64,000 nt of DNA from Myxococcaceae bacterium JPH2 (GCA_016458225.1 JAEMGR010000001.1:496001-560000); one strand, 5' to 3'. Counted from the stretch's first letter, positions 25,888 through 35,951 are shown. Numbers and translations: made by a program. The notes: a model not told the origin generated them from the sequence alone.

Positions 25888-27753
25888 ATGACGCGCCCCG
25901 GCGAAGCGAGCAGCACGGGCTCTTCTCCCCAGAGCCTGTGGAAGGTGCTCGCGATCCTTCTCCCCGTCGTCCTCAACGCGAGCTGTGCCTCCGACCCACC
26001 TGGGGATGGTTCTCAACCCGAGACCCCACCTGTCAGGTCGTGCGAGTCAGCCGCCGCACTACCCACTGCACTGGATTTGAAGGCAGCCACGCTGCCGCTG
26101 GAAGTCATTGGTGCGCCCGGCACGCGCGTCGAAGCGCACATCCCGCTGGAGGCCACGGACGTCCAGGCCGCGAAGAACGCGGGCACAGCGGGCCTCTGGC
26201 TCCGGGTCCACAACATCCTGGCGCCGGGGAGCGCGGAGGTGTCGCTGAATGACGCGCCCTTCGTGGACCTGGCGACCGCGTCCTATGGACTGGTGCGCCC
26301 CTACGACGGTGACGTCGCGGCGGGGGTCATCCCGCTGGAGCCGCAGGCGCTGCGCGCGGGAGACAACCGGCTCGTGTTCCGCTACGCGCGGCAGGTCGAG
26401 GACGTGGCGGGCATCTCCGGGTTCCGCGTGCTCGGCGCGGCCCTGCTCGCGGGGACGGCGCGCGACGGCAAGCGCATCGCGCTTGCGCTTCCCGCGGAGG
26501 ACCCCTCGGGTTGGCGTCCCACGGACTCGTCCGCCGAGGCCATCGAGCGCGGACGCCGCGCGTTCCAGGAGCTGAGCCGAGATGGCGGCCCCGCCTGCGC
26601 GCGGTGCCATGCGGACTCGGGCGCGGACCTCCAGTACTACGCGTTCTCCTCCCACAGCCTCGTGCAGCGCGCGCGCTTCCATCGGTTCAGCCAATGTGAG
26701 GCCGAGGACCTGGCCAGCTACATCCGCGCCCTCCCGCTGTTGCCGCAGGGGCGCCCCTTCGCGCCGCCCTTCCAGCCGGGGCCCGGCAACCACGGCGCCG
26801 CTGGCGCTGGAGCGGACGCCGTGCTGGCGCATGACAGTGATTTCGCCCACGCGGCCTGGGGCAGCGACGCGCCTCCGGAATCCCTCTCATGGGATTGGGC
26901 CGCGAGCGTGAACACCTACCAACTCCCCACCAGCGTGGCGCTCCCCACCTGGCACCGGTGGCTGCCGCGCGAGCTGAAGGATGACTGGTTCACCCGCCTG
27001 AACGGAATCCTGGCGCGCACCGAGGCGGAGCTGGCTCGCAATCCCACCCTGGAGTCCGCGCAAGCCTTCATGTCCGCGGCGCTCCTCGTGGGGAAGGACG
27101 TGCTGCTGCGCGACGGGGACTATCAGGGCAAGGTGGAGGTGCTGCGCTTCGCCGCGGTGAAGCTCTGGGATTGGTCGCGGCGCACGGGGTTCGACCGCGC
27201 GGACCACGGCATGCCGGACCTGAGCCCCGCGTATCCCTATGAGGTCGGCTTCGCGTTCTTCGAGGCCGCCCAGGCCCAGGCGCTCCCCGGCGCCGAGCGC
27301 CAGACCCTGGCGTGGTGGTGGACCCAGGTGGCGACCTATCCCGGCCGAGGCTTCTCCACGGGCCGGCGCCCCCTCAACTTCAAGGACGTGCTGTCCGCGG
27401 CCGAGGCCGCTGGCCTGGAGCCCTCCCAGCTCGCGTTCCTCCACCTCTTCGGAAGTTGGGAGGAATCGCGCGGCGAGCTGATGCAGCGCTGGGGCACCTC
27501 GGATGGCCCGGTGCGGCTGCTGCTCGTCCCCATGCGCGGGAGTCCCGCTTCCGCGCGCGTCACCCTCATGCAGCGCTTCCTGAAGCGAGAGAAGGAGTTC
27601 CTCGCGACCGGAGGCACGCTGGACAGCAGTCACCATGCCCGCCTCGCGGAGGCGTGGGGCTTTGGATGTGAAGCATTGTCCGTGGATCAGCGCGCTGCCC
27701 TGCGCGCGCTCGCTCCCGCCGAGGTCCACGGCGACTTGCTCGGGTGCCCCTGA
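25888..27753 (+). CDS. exported protein with single c-type heme site, probable lipoprotein
   Basis: This 621-residue protein has an N-terminal hydrophobic signal ending at C33, though the lipobox (LNASC) is weak. Residues 60-190 look like a beta-sandwich. Residues 215-290 hold a cytochrome c-like segment with CARCH at 237-241 and a second cysteine in FSQCEAED. The C-terminal 300 residues are helical and rich in Trp (WWWTQV). I do not recognise the family. The divergent neighbour is also a heme lipoprotein, so the two may form one extracytoplasmic redox unit. Its own downstream neighbour, 79 bp away, is the G8 protein. Confidence 0.82.
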   Translation: MTRPGEASSTGSSPQSLWKVLAILLPVVLNASCASDPPGDGSQPETPPVRSCESAAALPTALDLKAATLPLEVIGAPGTRVEAHIPLEATDVQAAKNAGTAGLWLRVHNILAPGSAEVSLNDAPFVDLATASYGLVRPYDGDVAAGVIPLEPQALRAGDNRLVFRYARQVEDVAGISGFRVLGAALLAGTARDGKRIALALPAEDPSGWRPTDSSAEAIERGRRAFQELSRDGGPACARCHADSGADLQYYAFSSHSLVQRARFHRFSQCEAEDLASYIRALPLLPQGRPFAPPFQPGPGNHGAAGAGADAVLAHDSDFAHAAWGSDAPPESLSWDWAASVNTYQLPTSVALPTWHRWLPRELKDDWFTRLNGILARTEAELARNPTLESAQAFMSAALLVGKDVLLRDGDYQGKVEVLRFAAVKLWDWSRRTGFDRADHGMPDLSPAYPYEVGFAFFEAAQAQALPGAERQTLAWWWTQVATYPGRGFSTGRRPLNFKDVLSAAEAAGLEPSQLAFLHLFGSWEESRGELMQRWGTSDGPVRLLLVPMRGSPASARVTLMQRFLKREKEFLATGGTLDSSHHARLAEAWGFGCEALSVDQRAALRALAPAEVHGDLLGCP

Positions 27754-27832
27754 AACCCGAGTGCAGCACGTAGCACCCTCGTAGAGCGTCGTTCGCAGTC
27801 CGTATCTCCCCCCCGGGCGTAAGGAGTAAGTC

Positions 27833-30055
27833 GTGCATCGACAGAGGTTCTTCTCCCCAGCACTTGCTGCGACCCTTGCCGTCTGCCTCATGACAGGCGT
27901 GGGTTGTGGCGATGACAACAAGCCTTCCTCTCCCAATAACGAAGACGTGCATCAGTCCAATCCGGACGCGAGCACGGTGACCGACGCGGGCAACACGGTG
28001 CCCGACTCAGGCACCAAGCCCGACGCGGGTGGCGGTACGCCCGACTCGGGCAGCGGCACTCCGGATGCCGGCGGTGGCACGCCTGACGCGGGCGGCGGCA
28101 CGCCCGACGCCGGGAATCCGCCTCCGGTGGGCCAGTGCGGCCAGGAGCCCTCGCAGGCCGCGCGCTCCTTCTGCGATCCCGCGACCTGGGGTGGACAGGC
28201 GCCCACGGCGACCTCGGCCCTCGTGGTCAGCGGCGAAGTGGTGATGGATTGTGAAGCCGACGTCCGCACCCTGGAGATTCCCGCGGGCGCCACGCTCCGC
28301 GCCTCGCGCAGCAAGAGCTCCAAGCTGACCGTGCACGGCAACCTCGTGGTCCGCGGCACGCTGGACTACGGCTCCCCCGACAACCGCGTCTGTGTTCCCT
28401 CCGCGGAGATTGTCTTCCAGGGCATGGATGACTCGAAGTTCGTGGGCACGCCGAACCAGGGCCCGGATGGCAACGTCCAGGGCCTGCCGAAGATGTTGCC
28501 GCTCGCCGTGGTGGACTCGGACTACGGCGTCTGGGTGATGGGCTCGGGCAAGCTGACGGCGGCCGGCCGCCTCAAGCGCTCCTGGTCCAAGCTCACGGAC
28601 GGCGCCGGCCCGGGCGACACCAGCTTCACCGTGATGGAGGCCACCGGCTGGGAGGCGAACGACAAGGTCGTCCTCACGCCCACGGCCAAGTCCAGCGTGG
28701 CGAACCACTTCCTCCAGTTCGACGAAGGCGCCATCGCCACCGTGGACGAGGCGGCGGGACGCGTGACGCTCAAGGCCGCGCCCAAGTTCGACCACGCGGG
28801 CTGCCCGAGCTGCGTGCGCCGCGGCGAGGCCATCAACCTGTCTCGCAACGTCGTCATCCGCTCGTTCGACACCAGCGCCCACGCGCACATGATTGTCGGC
28901 GAGAAGGGCCGCCTCCAGCTCGACAGCGTGGAGCTGCGAGCCCTGGGGCCCTACAAGCCGTGCACCGGTGGCGAGCCCCAGCGCCGCGCGCCCATCTACT
29001 TCCACCAGCAGCTCAATGACTCGCGCGGCTCGTTCGTGCGCCACACCTCCATCTGGGGTGGCAAGAACCAGTTCCTGGCCCTCGAGGCGAGCCACGGCGT
29101 GGAGGTCTTCGACGACGCGGGCTACGACACCACGGGCGACGGCTTCACCATGCAGTTCGACTCGCACGCCTGCGGCACGCGGTGCGAGCGCGACTACGCT
29201 CCCGCGGACACCGTCTTCCGACATGTGCTGGGCGCCAAGGTCGCCATTCCGCAGCGCGTCTCGGGCTGCGCGGCGATTGGCAGCGTCTCGGCCATCCTCC
29301 CGGGCGGCGGTGAGAACACGGGCTGCGATGACTGCTCCGTCTCTGGCAATGCCTACAACGGCGGCACGTTCGGCAACGAGGCCGCGCTCTTCTTCGGAGA
29401 GATGGGCACGGGCCGTCCGTCCGCGCTCGTCTTCAAGGACAGCGTGGCGCACAACAACGCGGGCCACGGCATCAGCAACTGGCAGAACTCCGACAAGACG
29501 CAGCCGCCCTACGACAACATCCAGACGTGGTCCAACGCCGACAATGGCATCCACCACGGCGCGTACACCAACGGGTACGAGTACATCAACCTCATCGCCC
29601 AGGACAACGGCGAGGCGGACTTCGCGGTGATTGCCATCCAGAGCGACGCGAACCGCGCGCGGTTGGAGAACGCCACGCTGGATGGCTTCCGCACGCTGCC
29701 CTACTTCCTGGTGCCCACGCTGCCCGTGGTCATCAAGAACGCGAAGTTCACGGGCGTGCGCAACCCGGCCATCACCCAGGTCCAGGACGCGTGCTCCGGC
29801 GGCAATGAGAACGACCCGAACGACGGCACGTGCATCCGCAACTGGCTGCACTTCGACAACCCGCAGATCCCCAAGGGCGTGAAGCCCTTCTTGTTCGCGC
29901 ACCACCAGAACAAGAACTCCGTCTGGGAGGTCCGCAACTTCAAGCACGCGGACTACCCGACGCTGCCGGCGAACTTCGACCTCTACCGCAAGGACAACCA
30001 GGTCGCGGGCGGCGCGTACAACGCCGACTTCGACGCCTGGCTCGTCCCCCGGTAG
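27833..30055 (+). CDS. G8-domain lipoprotein with right-handed beta-helix
   Basis: The 740-residue lipoprotein (lipobox TGVGC, C25) has a long Asp/Ala/Gly/Pro linker (about residues 40-95), then a G8 domain (about 105-190) with DPATWGGQAP, the beta-turn GEVVMDC and LEIPAGATLRAS. The rest reads like a right-handed parallel beta-helix with several Cys pairs (CPSC, CGTRC, CDDC). G8 proteins include the hyaluronan-degrading CEMIP/TMEM2 of animals; a polysaccharide-binding or -cleaving role at the surface is inferred from that family. A GTG start follows a good AAGGAG. Conserved catalytic residues were not identified. Confidence 0.85.
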   Translation: MHRQRFFSPALAATLAVCLMTGVGCGDDNKPSSPNNEDVHQSNPDASTVTDAGNTVPDSGTKPDAGGGTPDSGSGTPDAGGGTPDAGGGTPDAGNPPPVGQCGQEPSQAARSFCDPATWGGQAPTATSALVVSGEVVMDCEADVRTLEIPAGATLRASRSKSSKLTVHGNLVVRGTLDYGSPDNRVCVPSAEIVFQGMDDSKFVGTPNQGPDGNVQGLPKMLPLAVVDSDYGVWVMGSGKLTAAGRLKRSWSKLTDGAGPGDTSFTVMEATGWEANDKVVLTPTAKSSVANHFLQFDEGAIATVDEAAGRVTLKAAPKFDHAGCPSCVRRGEAINLSRNVVIRSFDTSAHAHMIVGEKGRLQLDSVELRALGPYKPCTGGEPQRRAPIYFHQQLNDSRGSFVRHTSIWGGKNQFLALEASHGVEVFDDAGYDTTGDGFTMQFDSHACGTRCERDYAPADTVFRHVLGAKVAIPQRVSGCAAIGSVSAILPGGGENTGCDDCSVSGNAYNGGTFGNEAALFFGEMGTGRPSALVFKDSVAHNNAGHGISNWQNSDKTQPPYDNIQTWSNADNGIHHGAYTNGYEYINLIAQDNGEADFAVIAIQSDANRARLENATLDGFRTLPYFLVPTLPVVIKNAKFTGVRNPAITQVQDACSGGNENDPNDGTCIRNWLHFDNPQIPKGVKPFLFAHHQNKNSVWEVRNFKHADYPTLPANFDLYRKDNQVAGGAYNADFDAWLVPR
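28001..28114 (+). repeat. GGTPDAG-type repeats encoding a flexible linker
   Basis: About five degenerate repeats of a 7-8 codon unit encode PDAGGGT/PDSGSGT between the lipid anchor and the G8 domain. Such short tandem units expand and contract by slippage; they act as a spacer from the membrane. The pattern is common in myxobacterial surface lipoproteins, from general knowledge. Confidence 0.85.
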
Positions 30056-30073
30056 CCCGAAGGCTGTCTGGAC

Positions 30074-32209
30074 TCAGGACCGCAGGCGCTCCGTGAGCGC
30101 TGGCGGTGACGTCCGCGGGGGCTCGCAGGCAAAGCCCCGGCACAGGTAGGCCGAACCCGTGCTTCCCACGGGCTCGCGCCCCTCGAAGATCTCGCGAAGG
30201 AGCGCGGGCACCGGCGCGCCCGCCTCCTTCCATCCGAAGGCAAACGTGGGCGCGTAGACAGCGTTGGCCGCGTCCAGCAGCGGCGCCACCGCCTCGCGCG
30301 TCCCCGCGAAGGTGACGCCCGCCGCGCCATCCAAGAGCGAGTCCGCCGCGAGCCCCAGGTGTCCGTAGCCCATGGGATTGCGCACGAGCGCCTCGCGCAT
30401 CCGGCCCACGTACTCTCCCGCGCGCTCCAAGTGAGTCTTGTCCCCGGTGAGCGCGGCCAGCGCCACCTGCGCCTCCGTCAACGTGGACGCGCCCGAGGGG
30501 AAGGCATTGTCGAAGAGCGAGAAGGCCGCGACCACGAGGTCCTTCTGTCCGCGCGGCGCGGCGAGGTACGCCTGCTTGGACGCCTCCCAGAAGAGAGCCT
30601 CGGCGCGACGGACCAGCGCGTCCGCGGCCTCCAGGTACTTCACGTCGAACGTCACTTGATAGAGCGCGGTGAGTCCGGAGGCGAGGTCGCCATAGTCCTC
30701 CAGGAACCCGTCGATGCGCCCCTGTCCGTCTTGGAACGAGCGCAGCAACCGCGTGCCGTCCCACATCTGGCGCAGCACGAAGTCCGCGGCGCCCGCGGCC
30801 AACCGGGCCCACTCCGGCCGACCGAACACCCGGGCCGCCAAGGCGAGCCCGCGGATCATCAACCCATTCCAACCCGAGAGAATCTTGTCGTCGCGCCCCG
30901 GCTTCACGCGCTGCTCACGCGCCTCGAACAGCGTCCGACGCGCTTGGCTCAACTCCTGAGCAATCACGTCCTCGGAGACACCCCGCTCGCGTGCAAGCTC
31001 CGTCACGGACACCACGACCTCCAGCACCGTGGTGCCGTGCTCGAAGTTGCCTCGCGGCGTGATGCCCAGGTGACGAGACAGCAGCGCGGCCTGCTCGGGC
31101 GGGAGCAGGGCCTTCACCTGCTCCGGCGTCCAGACGAAGAACCGGCCCTCCTCGCCTTCGCTGTCCGCGTCCTGCGTCGCGTAGAAGCCACCGGCCGCGT
31201 CCGTCATCTCGCGCCGCACGTACTCGACCGTCTCCTCCACCACCTTGCGCCACAGCGGCCGAGGCTCCACCTGCTGCGCTTCCGCGTACAGGTGCAGGAG
31301 CTGCGCGTTGTCGTAGAGCATCTTCTCGAAGTGCGGCACCAGCCACCGGTCGTCCACCGAGTACCGGTGGAAGCCCCCGCCGAGCTGATCATAGATGCCG
31401 CCCAACGCCATCCGCTCCAGCGTGCGCATCACCGCGGCCTTCAGCGCCTCTCCCCCGCCGCGACGCCACGAGCGCAGCAACAGCGCCACGTTCATGGGGT
31501 TGGGAAACTTGGGCGCGCCGCCAAAGCCTCCGTTCACGGGGTCCACTTCCTCGGCCATGCGCTGCCCCAGCGACACCACGTCCGCCACCGTGAGCGTGCC
31601 CGGCGCGGCGTCCAATCCATACGTGGCCAGCTCGCCCAGCCCTGCTTGGAATTGTCGCGCCTGACTCTCGATGTCCTCGGGCTTGTTCTCCCACGCGTCG
31701 CGCAGCGCCTGGAGCAAGCGAGGGAAGCCCGGCCGTCCGTAGCGGTCGCTCGGCGGGAAGTACGTGCCGCCGTAGAAGGGCCGCAGGTCCGGCGTGAGGA
31801 AGACGGTGAGCGGCCAGCCTCCGCCCTGCCCCATGAGCTGCACCACGCCTTGGTAGATTTGATCCAGGTCCGGGCGCTCCTCGCGGTCGACCTTGATGTT
31901 GATGAACCCGTCATTCATCAACTGCGCGATGACCGGCGACTCGAACGACTCGTGGGCCATGACGTGGCACCAGTGGCACGCCGAGTAGCCCACCGAGAGC
32001 AGGATGGGCTTGTTCTCCGCGCGAGCCCGCGCCAGCGCTTCGTCGCCCCAGGGATACCAATCCACCGGGTTGGTGGCGTGCTGGCGCAGGTAGGGCGACG
32101 GCTCCCGCGCGAGGCGGTTGGTGGGGCCAGGGGGCGAGTGGGCGGCCAAGGGAGGCTCCAAGCAGAAAGGGACTGAGGGCACATTGAGAGGCGCGGAGCG
32201 TGCGGGCAA
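30074..32209 (-). CDS. DUF255 thioredoxin-fold / (alpha/alpha)6-barrel protein
   Basis: The 711-residue protein matches the YyaL/SSP411 (SPATA20) family: a thioredoxin-like N-terminal domain with the redox motif C78-HW-C81 in [10 protein letters not shown], followed by a helical barrel resembling glycosidases and epimerases ([38 protein letters not shown]). The biochemical role of this family is not settled. No signal peptide, so cytoplasmic. The TTG at 32209 is the longest start; GTG at 32182 is possible, and the conserved part begins near [11 protein letters not shown]. It converges with the G8 gene, 18 bp apart. Confidence 0.87.
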   Translation of the reverse strand: MPARSAPLNVPSVPFCLEPPLAAHSPPGPTNRLAREPSPYLRQHATNPVDWYPWGDEALARARAENKPILLSVGYSACHWCHVMAHESFESPVIAQLMNDGFINIKVDREERPDLDQIYQGVVQLMGQGGGWPLTVFLTPDLRPFYGGTYFPPSDRYGRPGFPRLLQALRDAWENKPEDIESQARQFQAGLGELATYGLDAAPGTLTVADVVSLGQRMAEEVDPVNGGFGGAPKFPNPMNVALLLRSWRRGGGEALKAAVMRTLERMALGGIYDQLGGGFHRYSVDDRWLVPHFEKMLYDNAQLLHLYAEAQQVEPRPLWRKVVEETVEYVRREMTDAAGGFYATQDADSEGEEGRFFVWTPEQVKALLPPEQAALLSRHLGITPRGNFEHGTTVLEVVVSVTELARERGVSEDVIAQELSQARRTLFEAREQRVKPGRDDKILSGWNGLMIRGLALAARVFGRPEWARLAAGAADFVLRQMWDGTRLLRSFQDGQGRIDGFLEDYGDLASGLTALYQVTFDVKYLEAADALVRRAEALFWEASKQAYLAAPRGQKDLVVAAFSLFDNAFPSGASTLTEAQVALAALTGDKTHLERAGEYVGRMREALVRNPMGYGHLGLAADSLLDGAAGVTFAGTREAVAPLLDAANAVYAPTFAFGWKEAGAPVPALLREIFEGREPVGSTGSAYLCRGFACEPPRTSPPALTERLRS

Positions 32210-32313
32210 GTCGAAAGGCCCTCACTCGCCGCTGGCCAACGGCCTCCTGGTGCGCTTTGTCGGGGGACGTGCGTCCCACCCCGTCCCACGACGTCCGCCC
32301 GAGCGGCATCGGA

Positions 32314-33642
32314 ATGAAGGCCTGCCTCGCCCTGCTCGCGGTGGGGCTGGGCGCGCGGCTGGCGCTCGCGGTGGGCACGGACGTCTACTTCGACGAGGCC
32401 TATTACTGGCAATGGGCGCAGCACCTCGCGTGGGGTTACTTCGACCATCCCCCGCTGGTGGCGTGGCTCATCGCCGCATTGGGCATCCGGCCCGCGGCGC
32501 TGCTGTGCGGCGTGGCGACGGTGGCCGCGGTGTGGGGCTTCGCGCGAGACGTGTATGGCGCCCCCGAGCCCGCATGGCGCGCCGCCGCGCTCTGGTCCGT
32601 GGTGCCCGTGGGCGTGCTCTCCGGGGTGTGGGCCACGCCGGACTCGCCGCTCCTGCTGTTCTGGGTGCTGGGCCTGTGGGCGCTGTGGCGCGAGCGCTGG
32701 GTGCTGGCGGGCCTGGCGTGTGGACTGGCGCTCTTGTCCAAGTATCCCGCCGTCCTGTTGGGACTGGCCTTCCTGGCGACCGCCGTGCGCGTGCGCAGGC
32801 TGCCCGCGGGCGCGTGGCTGACGGCGGCGCTGGCGCTGGTGTGCTTCCTGCCCGTGGTGCTCTGGAACGCGAACCATGAATGGGTGGGCTTCGCCTTCCA
32901 GCTCCACCATGGGCTCGGCGGCAACGGTGGCTGGGACACCTTCGGAGAGTTCCTCGCCGGGCAGCTCGCGATGGGCGGGCCGGTGCTCTTCCCGCTCGCG
33001 CTCATCTACGTGGTGCGCGGGCCGCGTGAGCAATTCCTCCCACGGATGGCGACGCTCGTCCCGCTTGCCTTCTTCGGCTACGCGGCGACGGGCACGCGCG
33101 GTGAGGCCAACTGGCCGGCCGTGGCATACCTCTCCGCCTGCGTGGGCGTCGCGGGCATTCGCCCCGGGTGGCAGCGCGCGGCGGGTGCAACAGGCGCGGC
33201 CATCGTGCTCGCGGTGAGTTCACACCTGCTCGTCCCCCTGCTGGAGTTCGAGCGGGACGTGCCGCTGTCTCGCACGCATGGCTGGAGCGTGCTGAGCGAC
33301 CTGGCCCATCCGGAGAAGCTCTTCCCAGACATCCGTCCGGGCGCGGTCGTGCGCGTCTACGCCCCGACGTATCAGCTCGCGTCACAGGTGGCGCGCTACG
33401 CGGGCGTCGTCACGGACACCGAGGGCCCCGCGCGACGCGGCAGCCAATATGACTTGTGGCCGCTCCCTCCCGTGGCGTCGGCTCAGGAGGTGCTGTGGTG
33501 CTCCGAGGACGGCGTGCCCCCGCCCGAGGAACTGACGGCTCGCTTCCGCGACATCGAAGGGCCCGTGGAGCTGCGGGGCGACTACCGCGGAAGGACCGTG
33601 CACACGTTCACGGTGTGGCGGCTTCGCTCACCGCTCCCTTGA
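32314..33642 (+). CDS. GT-C glycosyltransferase (PMT/ArnT-like family 39)
   Basis: The 442-residue protein is a polytopic membrane protein of about ten helices. The first loop carries the family motif VYFDEAYYWQWAQHL and YFDHPPLVAW, with the acidic residues used by GT-C enzymes that transfer a sugar from a polyprenyl phosphate to a periplasmic acceptor. The soluble C-terminal part begins near residue 310. The ATG was chosen from the start of the first helix. The acceptor (lipid A, lipoprotein or polysaccharide) is unknown. Its 3' end overlaps the convergent small membrane protein gene by 35 bp. Confidence 0.88.
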   Translation: MKACLALLAVGLGARLALAVGTDVYFDEAYYWQWAQHLAWGYFDHPPLVAWLIAALGIRPAALLCGVATVAAVWGFARDVYGAPEPAWRAAALWSVVPVGVLSGVWATPDSPLLLFWVLGLWALWRERWVLAGLACGLALLSKYPAVLLGLAFLATAVRVRRLPAGAWLTAALALVCFLPVVLWNANHEWVGFAFQLHHGLGGNGGWDTFGEFLAGQLAMGGPVLFPLALIYVVRGPREQFLPRMATLVPLAFFGYAATGTRGEANWPAVAYLSACVGVAGIRPGWQRAAGATGAAIVLAVSSHLLVPLLEFERDVPLSRTHGWSVLSDLAHPEKLFPDIRPGAVVRVYAPTYQLASQVARYAGVVTDTEGPARRGSQYDLWPLPPVASAQEVLWCSEDGVPPPEELTARFRDIEGPVELRGDYRGRTVHTFTVWRLRSPLP

Positions 33643-34126
33643 AGGGGACGCACGCGGCCCGCGCGAACCACGCGCTGGGCAGCCCCACGAGGAACGCGTG
33701 GGCGAACAGCCCATTGATGAGCCGAGGCAGCGAATACACCGCCGGCATCGCCGCCGACAGCGGCAGCACCACCCCGTTCATCACGGCGTAGCCCAGCAGG
33801 CCATAGCCCAGGCCACACACCACCGGATGCTCACGAAGCATGGGCAGACGCCGGCTCGCGGCCAGGTAGACGGCCACCATCGCGAACGCGATGAAGAAGT
33901 GCAGCAGGCCGCCGAGGAGCGCGGTGGACGCGCCGCCCTGGAATGAGGCCCGCCCCAGGAGGCCCGCCGCGATGGACTGGAGGATGCGGACGGGAGACAC
34001 GCCCTGGACGCCAAAGAAGACAAAGGCATCCAGCAGGTCCAACACGCCCACCACGAGCGTGCCGCCCACGAGGGCGCGGGCGGTGCTGAGCGGAGCAGTC
34101 GTGGAAAACGGCACGCAGATGGTCAT
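33608..34126 (-). CDS. small four-helix inner-membrane protein
   Basis: A 172-residue protein with four clear hydrophobic helices (segments starting ALVGGTLVV, LLHFFIAFAM, VVCGLGYGLL and LINGLFAHAF). It resembles small uncharacterised integral-membrane proteins with an N-terminal Gly-rich helix pair, and I cannot name it. The ATG at 34126 begins just before the first helix; a longer frame exists upstream. The final 35 bp overlap the convergent glycosyltransferase gene. Function unknown. Confidence 0.78.
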   Translation of the reverse strand: MTICVPFSTTAPLSTARALVGGTLVVGVLDLLDAFVFFGVQGVSPVRILQSIAAGLLGRASFQGGASTALLGGLLHFFIAFAMVAVYLAASRRLPMLREHPVVCGLGYGLLGYAVMNGVVLPLSAAMPAVYSLPRLINGLFAHAFLVGLPSAWFARAACVPFKGAVSEAATP

Positions 34127-34213
34127 GGGGCACCCTGGGCGGTAACGCGGAACGGGATGCGGCATATCGGCCCCGAGCGCGAAGACGGCTCACCCAGGGG
34201 CCACGCGGGCCCG

Positions 34214-35881
34214 TTACGGCGAGACACCCAAGAGCCCCACGCCACGCAGGGCCCATTCGGATCCGGGAAGGGTGCGCAGGTCATCCACGGGCAAGGGCAG
34301 GTGCTCCCAGACGGCCGCGTTCGCGCTCGGCGGTTGGTTGGTGTTCGCGGAGCGGGCTCGGTACAGCTCACCGTCGTGCATCACCAGCGCGCCCGCGGAG
34401 TACGTCACCTCGGGCTTGCCTACGGCGAGCGTGGCCCGGTCCGTCCACATCTCCAGTTGTCGCGTGGAGGTTCCATCCGGAAGTCCGGTCGCGACGAAGC
34501 GCAGGGCCGTCACCGGTCCGTTGACATTGCCCGTCGCGGTCACGCCTCCCACGGTGCCACTGCCTCCCGTGAGCCCCGCCACGAGCTTGCGACTGCCCTC
34601 CCAGGTGTTGTCCTTCAGCGTGGTCGGCGCGGCGATGCCCGCGCCCAGACGGAAGACGACGCCGGGGTCCGTCGCGCTCGGGTAGACACTGGCGTAACCG
34701 AAGTCGAGCCCCCGAAAGGCATTGCGCTCCCAGAGGAAGCGTGACGCCGCGCTCGCGGTGCCGCCCACGTAGAGCCCCAGGTTCAGCGTGTCCGCGAAGT
34801 AGTTGTCGGTGAAGCGCACGTCCAGCGGTGCGTCCCCTGCCTCCGCGCCCACGAACGCAGCGAGCAGCGTGTCCGCGCCCCCCATGAAGACATTGTGGTG
34901 GAAGCGAACGGTGCCGCCTCGGAACTGCGCCTGGGCACCATTGTCCTGGTCCTCGCCAAAGGCAGCGCGCCAGTCGAGCGCCCCGAAGGCGAAGACGTTG
35001 TGGTGGATCTCCGCGCCGTCCCCAAGGTTCTGCGACTGGAGCGCCTCCGTCCCGGTGCGCACGAGTCGGCAGTTGTAGATCTGGAGCCCCGAGGCCAGCG
35101 GCGTCGGCGCGCCCTGTGTCGAGCCGAAGTAGATGCCCTCGCTCGCCGTGTCATGGATGTAGAGGTCATGCAGGCGGATGCCCTCGAGGGGCGGCGCCGT
35201 GCCGCTGCTGACAGTCTGGTTGATGCGGAGGCCCGCGAAGCCCGCGCGCGTGATTTCGACGAACTCGACCTCGAAGGCATGCGCGCCGCCGACGCCCAAG
35301 CCCATGTGGCCATCGCTCAGGAACGCGTCGTCGCTCAAGAAGCCGTAACGAGAACGTGACGTGGCATAGGCGCCGCAGCGGTGTCCCGGAAAGGCCTCGT
35401 CGCCGGTCCCCGATTCCGCGTCATAGCGACCGGTGAGGACCCAGTTCGCGCCTCCGTTCATGGCCCAGAGGTAGCCCTGCGTGCTGCCCGCCTTCGGTCG
35501 GATGACGACCTGCCCGCCCTTGTTGGTGATGACCAGCGGCCGAGTCCCGGCGCGGTCAGGCAAGTTGCCCAGGTTGATGAGCGTGTACTGGCCCGCGGGG
35601 ATGTAGAGCCGATCCAGCGTCTTCCAATCCACCGCGGGGAACTTCGCCTGCACGTCCGGGAGGTAGAGCTCGCCCGCCGCGTTGGGCCCCGGAAGCGTGA
35701 AGACAGTCGTAGGTGCGCCGAAATGCCCCAGCGGCTCGCAGCCGCCCACACCTCCGTCCGGGTTCTGGGTGCCCGCGTCCGTCGGGACCTCGGGGTCGCC
35801 CTCACCCGGCGCAGGTGTCTGGGATGAGCAACCGACAGTGAGAACCACCCAGACGACGACGGCACAGAGACTCCGGTGCAT
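34214..35881 (-). CDS. lipoprotein with parallel beta-helix and C-terminal carbohydrate-binding-like module
   Basis: The 555-residue lipoprotein (signal ending C18, TVGC) has an Asp/Pro/Gly linker, then a right-handed beta-helix (about residues 70-440), recognisable from repeating short strand units such as GLRINQTVSSG, LHDLYIHDTAS and LQIYNCRLVRT. The last 45 residues (YRARSANTNQPP, then AVWEHL) look like a chitin-binding CBM5/12-type module. The whole would suit a surface polysaccharide lyase or binder; no catalytic residues could be assigned. It is divergent from the small cysteine-rich lipoprotein gene. Confidence 0.83.
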   Translation of the reverse strand: MHRSLCAVVVWVVLTVGCSSQTPAPGEGDPEVPTDAGTQNPDGGVGGCEPLGHFGAPTTVFTLPGPNAAGELYLPDVQAKFPAVDWKTLDRLYIPAGQYTLINLGNLPDRAGTRPLVITNKGGQVVIRPKAGSTQGYLWAMNGGANWVLTGRYDAESGTGDEAFPGHRCGAYATSRSRYGFLSDDAFLSDGHMGLGVGGAHAFEVEFVEITRAGFAGLRINQTVSSGTAPPLEGIRLHDLYIHDTASEGIYFGSTQGAPTPLASGLQIYNCRLVRTGTEALQSQNLGDGAEIHHNVFAFGALDWRAAFGEDQDNGAQAQFRGGTVRFHHNVFMGGADTLLAAFVGAEAGDAPLDVRFTDNYFADTLNLGLYVGGTASAASRFLWERNAFRGLDFGYASVYPSATDPGVVFRLGAGIAAPTTLKDNTWEGSRKLVAGLTGGSGTVGGVTATGNVNGPVTALRFVATGLPDGTSTRQLEMWTDRATLAVGKPEVTYSAGALVMHDGELYRARSANTNQPPSANAAVWEHLPLPVDDLRTLPGSEWALRGVGLLGVSP

Positions 35882-35951
35882 GGACGACTCCTGGCGAGGT
35901 GCGGCATGAGCCTATCCATCCATGTCCTCGTGGAAAACCCGCACCTGAAGA

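Noticed and set aside
28007-29947. 646-codon minus-strand open frame
   Set aside because: Antisense to the G8 lipoprotein gene; repetitive Val/Arg/Ala/His composition and no recognisable domain.
30359-32176. 605-codon plus-strand open frame
   Set aside because: Antisense to the DUF255 gene with no domain features.
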